64,000 bases of DNA from Ascoidea rubescens DSM 1968 (Eukaryota > Ascomycota > Saccharomycetes > Ascoideales > Ascoideaceae). Below are positions 60,431-64,000 of the stretch, one piece after another. Positions within the stretch are counted from its first letter, which is position 1; every line of letters begins with the position of its first letter. A program made the translations under genes and the position numbers. The stretch covers positions 1-64,000 of the forward strand of contig NW_017962925.1 of assembly GCF_001661345.1 (NCBI RefSeq). Reading direction: 5' to 3'. Below the pieces are notes generated by a model. The model was not told the origin of the DNA, searched no databases, and saw only the letters and a program-made list of their open reading frames with translations.

Positions 60431-61210
60431 ATGGACCGGAGCTACTACAGGTGGAACTACTCTAAGGACCTTCTTCTTTCCCGTTGCGTCTTGCAGAACA
60501 TGCCAGAGGTGCTTGACGACTCCAGGAGACATGGCCAGCGCAACTGGCACTCGGTCTTGAAGGCCTTCAACAGCAAGCTCGACCAGCCTTACAAGCAGTA
60601 CCGGAAGCTCAAAGAGCATTTCAGCAAGCTTTTGGTGGACCACCAGCAGCAAAAGGCCCTGGGTGAGCTTGTCGAAAACGAACTCATTGACACCTTAGAC
60701 GCCATCCTCCTTCAGCGCTGTGAGAACGAGAGCCGGATCAAGAGAAGGAAGAAGGAGGAAAGAGACAAAAAATTGCAGGATCAAACCTTAAAGCTTATGA
60801 AACTACACTCTAGTTCTGAAAACGATCACTCGACTCCTGTCGCTGCTGCTGCTGCTATTACTACTACTGTTTCTTCTTCTTCTTCTTCATCTGTCATTGG
60901 TGATGGAGGCACAACCCCAGACCTTCCGCCAGTAGCAAATACTAATAGTGATCTCTCGGCTTTAACCATTTTTCAAAAGCTTTTATCCAAGCCCATTGAG
61001 GTTAGAATTAGCAATTCTCTGTCAAATGCAGCTCCACAAATTGAGAATTACAAAGATCTTGAGAAAAGATTGGATGCAATTGAACAAAACTTAAAATCTC
61101 TTAATTCAAGTTTGATTATTCAAATTGATTCAATTAAAAGTGAGATCAAAAGTGAAATTGAACACCAATTTGATATCTTAAGATCTCAATTAAAGAATGA
61201 AAAACAATAA
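60431..61210 (+). CDS. Probable SANT/Myb-like DNA-binding protein with C-terminal coiled coil
   Basis: I do not recognise the gene. The 259-residue product begins MDRSYYRWNYSKDLLLSRCV. It continues with a spaced pattern of Trp and hydrophobic residues (RW at 7-8, NWHSVLKAFN near 38-47, YKQYRKLKEHFSKL near 53-66) that resembles a three-helix SANT/Myb-like module. A charged helix (RIKRRKKEERDKKLQDQ), a Ser/Thr/Ala linker with an encoded Ser run, and a final coiled coil (about 210-259) follow. The first 300 bases are GC-rich, continuing the promoter island, whereas the 3' half is AT-rich. A chromatin or transcription role is inference only. Confidence 0.7.
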   Translation: MDRSYYRWNYSKDLLLSRCVLQNMPEVLDDSRRHGQRNWHSVLKAFNSKLDQPYKQYRKLKEHFSKLLVDHQQQKALGELVENELIDTLDAILLQRCENESRIKRRKKEERDKKLQDQTLKLMKLHSSSENDHSTPVAAAAAITTTVSSSSSSSVIGDGGTTPDLPPVANTNSDLSALTIFQKLLSKPIEVRISNSLSNAAPQIENYKDLEKRLDAIEQNLKSLNSSLIIQIDSIKSEIKSEIEHQFDILRSQLKNEKQ

Positions 61211-61573
61211 TGAATTGAAGCCGTCATTTTATTGCCAATTAATTTGTAATTTTGCCTTTTTTTTATTATATTTTTGTATATCTGTATAACTATAATGCTA
61301 TGTTTATCTTATCTTCTCGCACAAAATAACTTGCACGATTATCTTGTACTGCATCTTACATTCGTATCATCTATCGTATTATCGTATTATCGTATTGAAC
61401 AATTATCCCTTTAAATTGTATTTATTTTGTCACAAATATTATAAAATTACACATAATTAATTATAAAAAAAAAGAAAAAAAAAAGAAAAAAGAAAGAAGA
61501 AAGAAAAAAGAAAAAAAAATAGGAGATTGAATGGCTATGACAGCTAAATCAATGACTTAATGGCTTAGAATAA
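61211..61573. other. Intergenic between convergent genes
   Basis: About 360 bases contain short tattatcg repeats near 61370-61395 and an A-rich (aaaaaag)n stretch at about 61465-61520. No gene is supported. Confidence 0.5.
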
Positions 61574-63406
61574 TCAAACCGTTATAACAAATAAGATGAA
61601 CATTATTATAACAATTACGCCTAGTTCAAACATTTGAAATAATATAGAACTTAGATTTAACCTCATTATAAATGAAACCAAATACTGTAAATTTCTAATA
61701 AGAGATTTAATCTTATACCCAAACCCATGGTTATTATTCTGAAATACCGTCAAATATTTATTTCTTTTATCTCTCCGAATTACTAACTCCGGCATCTCTT
61801 CAACGTCAATTGAAAATGAATTTATATCTTGTTCATCTTTAATAAAATTATTTTCATTGTTATTATGATTGTGATTATGATTATTATGAGAGTCATCTTT
61901 ATTTAATATTTTAAGAAAATTGGCCAATCTTGTTGAATTGTCATTGTTATTATTACCGGTAGTACTACTATTATTGCCACTAGTGCCACTAGTGCTACTG
62001 CTATTATTATTGTTATTGTTCAAATTAGATAAATACTGATAATGAAATTTTCGATTTCTAAATAGATTTTTATTCCGATTCCAATTCCGGATCTTATTAT
62101 TGTTAATTAAATAACAGACTATTATAGTTAGCCCGGATATTATACTCAATATAACATATGTTATGATATCAATGTATGGAGTAGGTAAATAGCAAATCTC
62201 TGTTTCATATTTTAAATAATTTTCGTCATTGTTATTTTTATTTTTATAAACAGTCAATAGTTGAACAGCGGGATATTTGATGCCCATTGTCATTGATATA
62301 GATTTAACTGTGATTTCTTTAACTTTTTTTTTATTATTATGGATATCGTGGTAAACTTCGCAGTAATCGTGATCATCACCACTGAATATCAAATCAGGTT
62401 TAATTTTATCAAGAATATCATTTGAGATATCGGAATCTAAAACTGTTTGGTATTGGTAGCCCTTTGTAAAGGGGAAAATATTGCTTTCTCTGTATTTGCC
62501 ACAATAGTCATCTTGGTTTCTTATTAGAGGAACATGGGATAGAAGGATTCTAGGTAATAATTTTTCTTGGTTTGATAGGTTATCTAAAAATTTCTGTGGT
62601 TTTGAATAGATCTTTGGGTTTTCACTATTTGATAATGATAAAGAATCTAGGGGGATTATCAAGAAATTGAACAATTGTTTTGGAATCAAAGTTCCAAAAT
62701 TTTCTTCGTATCTTTGCACAGAATCTAGTTTGACACCATTGCCGAAACCTATGTCATGATTTCCCGGAATCATTATAATTTTATTCGAATTTAAATTATT
62801 ATAGTTTTTAAAAATGTTCTGAAATCTATTGAACTCATTGGAGTAATATTCAGAAGAAGAAGATCTTCCATTATCGAGATAGTCGCCCAAGAAGATTAAA
62901 GCCTGTGGTTTTAAATAATTCGATAACGATTTGAAATTTTTTTTCAAGTAATTGTCAGAGGTTATTTTTGAGAGAGTTAATAGAAAATTATTGTAATTGG
63001 GATAAGTATGATTATCTATTAATTGAGGATCGGCAATTAACATTATTTTATAATATTCCAGGTCATTGTTGTCATCATTAATATTGTGGTTATTGTTATT
63101 ATTGTTATTATTGTCATTATTTTCGGATGGATATTTCTCTATTTGAGTTACCTGGTTAATATCTTCTAGCGGATTTATATCTTTATCCTTAGAATTTTCG
63201 TTATTATCAGTATTATTGGTATCACCTTGGTCCTGGTGTTCATGTTTCTTAATCAATTTGTTGACATGGCCTACATCGTGGTGATTCCAATTTGACCAAT
63301 CACAACTCCTTGCAGCTTTATAGGGAAGATATCTTTCGTGATAATAAAAAGTGAAAAACCAAATTACTATCAATATAATTAAATGAAGTTTCAATCTCAA
63401 CTTCAT
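61574..63406 (-). CDS. Cdc1/Ted1-family metallophosphoesterase
   Basis: Cdc1 and Ted1 are ER membrane enzymes that remove ethanolamine phosphate from GPI anchors during maturation. The 610-residue protein has an N-terminal membrane anchor (about residues 6-22). The phosphoesterase motifs follow in order: LIADPQLID, FLGDYLDNGR, PGNHDIGFGNGV, LLSHVPL and FSGDDHDYCE. The family block EITVKSISMTMGIKYPAVQLL follows. A membrane helix after TPYIDIITYV and a last one at the C-terminus enclose an Asn/Ser-rich loop. The extra length over the yeast proteins (under 500) is Asn-rich insertions. I cannot decide between Cdc1 and Ted1. Confidence 0.88.
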   Translation of the reverse strand: MKLRLKLHLIILIVIWFFTFYYHERYLPYKAARSCDWSNWNHHDVGHVNKLIKKHEHQDQGDTNNTDNNENSKDKDINPLEDINQVTQIEKYPSENNDNNNNNNNNHNINDDNNDLEYYKIMLIADPQLIDNHTYPNYNNFLLTLSKITSDNYLKKNFKSLSNYLKPQALIFLGDYLDNGRSSSSEYYSNEFNRFQNIFKNYNNLNSNKIIMIPGNHDIGFGNGVKLDSVQRYEENFGTLIPKQLFNFLIIPLDSLSLSNSENPKIYSKPQKFLDNLSNQEKLLPRILLSHVPLIRNQDDYCGKYRESNIFPFTKGYQYQTVLDSDISNDILDKIKPDLIFSGDDHDYCEVYHDIHNNKKKVKEITVKSISMTMGIKYPAVQLLTVYKNKNNNDENYLKYETEICYLPTPYIDIITYVILSIISGLTIIVCYLINNNKIRNWNRNKNLFRNRKFHYQYLSNLNNNNNNSSSTSGTSGNNSSTTGNNNNDNSTRLANFLKILNKDDSHNNHNHNHNNNENNFIKDEQDINSFSIDVEEMPELVIRRDKRNKYLTVFQNNNHGFGYKIKSLIRNLQYLVSFIMRLNLSSILFQMFELGVIVIIMFILFVITV

Positions 63407-64000
63407 TTTTTATTATTTTGTTTTGTTTTTGATGCTAATCTTAAAGGCTTAAAGAAACACTATTGTTTGAAAGATAGTGGACGTAATATAAGAGAAAAGC
63501 CTGCAAGACAAGATAAAGAAGAAAGCATCATCCAGCATCCACAGCCAAACAAAGCGAGAGGAGACCGGAGGACAACCAACCGGTCGATAAACCAGCCGCT
63601 TCCCAACCAAAGTGCCACAGATATGCCACCGGCCACATACCGACCAGCTAATTAGCGTGCACGGGCTGCCCTACCACGCATCCGTTCGGCGTGGTCTTGT
63701 CCAGGCCGGAGCGGAGCACGCACGGGGACCAGCGGACGGTTGGTGCAGCAGGGACAACGCGTGGAAGGTGACTGTCCGCACACACCGACGTCTGTTGCTG
63801 AGGCTTCGGCGCACCCAGCTGCAGCGCGCTGATGCCGGTGGTTGCGAAAGCGTGTGAAGGCCATCCGCGGCCGCAGCTGGCCTGGACCGGAAGGCGCACA
63901 TCCGGGGTTTTGCTGGGCGCGCGGTATATAACCAGGTGTCGCCATGGCTCACGAACCAGAACCATTGTGAGCGTCTCCACGAGAAGCAGAAGAAGCAGAA
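63407..64000. promoter_or_regulatory. GC-rich promoter region at the window end
   Basis: A GC-rich island at about 63540-63950 includes a TATATAA box at 63925-63931, pointing to a gene starting to the right of the window on the plus strand. Open frames on both strands here (for example around 63650-63980) result from composition and show no family. The last bases are a gaagcag purine repeat like those near 57-70 and 24118. Confidence 0.45.
63925..63931 (+). promoter_or_regulatory. TATA box for a gene beyond the window
   Basis: TATATAA lies in a GC-rich context, 70 bases before the window end. A nine-codon frame at 63944-63970 is only 13 bases downstream of the box and is unlikely to be in the transcript. 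Confidence 0.4.

Noticed and set aside
63612-63980. Overlapping frames on both strands at the window end
   Set aside because: GC-rich promoter-like DNA with a TATA box; the frames have no family features and no suitable start context.

Overview
The window is nuclear DNA of a budding yeast (Saccharomycotina). Nearly every gene is a single exon with a recognisable yeast orthologue. The two introns I can place have the yeast GTATGT donor and a TACTAAC-type branch point. The coding sequence is AT-rich, with long Asn, Gln and Lys tracts. The species cannot be named from the window. CTG leucine codons are strikingly rare, so the CTG decoding of this yeast should be checked; I translate CTG as Leu throughout.

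Layout. 1-2326: a Rieske non-heme iron oxygenase gene and its promoter, forming the left arm of a 2,045-bp inverted repeat. 2327-15077: a conserved block with a TRP-like (FLC/YOR365C family) membrane protein, PEX29, COQ7, FRQ1 and VPS1. 15078-19028: a disturbed zone with a tRNA-Gly(CCC), an unrecognised broken gene, and the right arm of the inverted repeat carrying a truncated second Rieske copy that ends at the only N in the window. 19029-20816: a decayed leucine-rich-repeat gene. 21330-64000: dense conserved genes: MED10/NUT2, FBP1, MDH1, SRX1, an unrecognised gene, PAN3, SLM1-like, AIP1, UTP11, MTC2, YKU80 (spliced), a YMR087W-like macro-domain gene, CIC1, PGM2, MTG1, KTI12, ATP25, SLD2, UTP15 (spliced), a short-chain dehydrogenase, TVP18, a SANT-like protein and a CDC1/TED1 phosphoesterase. 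The last 600 bases are a GC-rich promoter-like region.

By function the genes are the usual mix of a yeast chromosome arm. Ribosome assembly: UTP11, CIC1, UTP15. Mitochondrial functions: COQ7, MDH1, MTG1, ATP25. Carbon metabolism: FBP1 and MDH1 share a 1.6-kb divergent promoter, and PGM2 lies further on. Membrane traffic and lipids: VPS1, FRQ1, SLM1-like, TVP18, CDC1/TED1, PEX29. DNA replication and telomeres: SLD2, and MTC2 next to YKU80. There is no CRISPR array, no intact transposon and no clear secondary-metabolite cluster. The points most worth attention are the inverted duplication that meets an N, the altered iron-ligand region of the Rieske enzyme, CTG avoidance, GC-rich promoter islands in an AT-rich genome, and an FBP1 without the N-terminal proline and PKA site known from baker's yeast.
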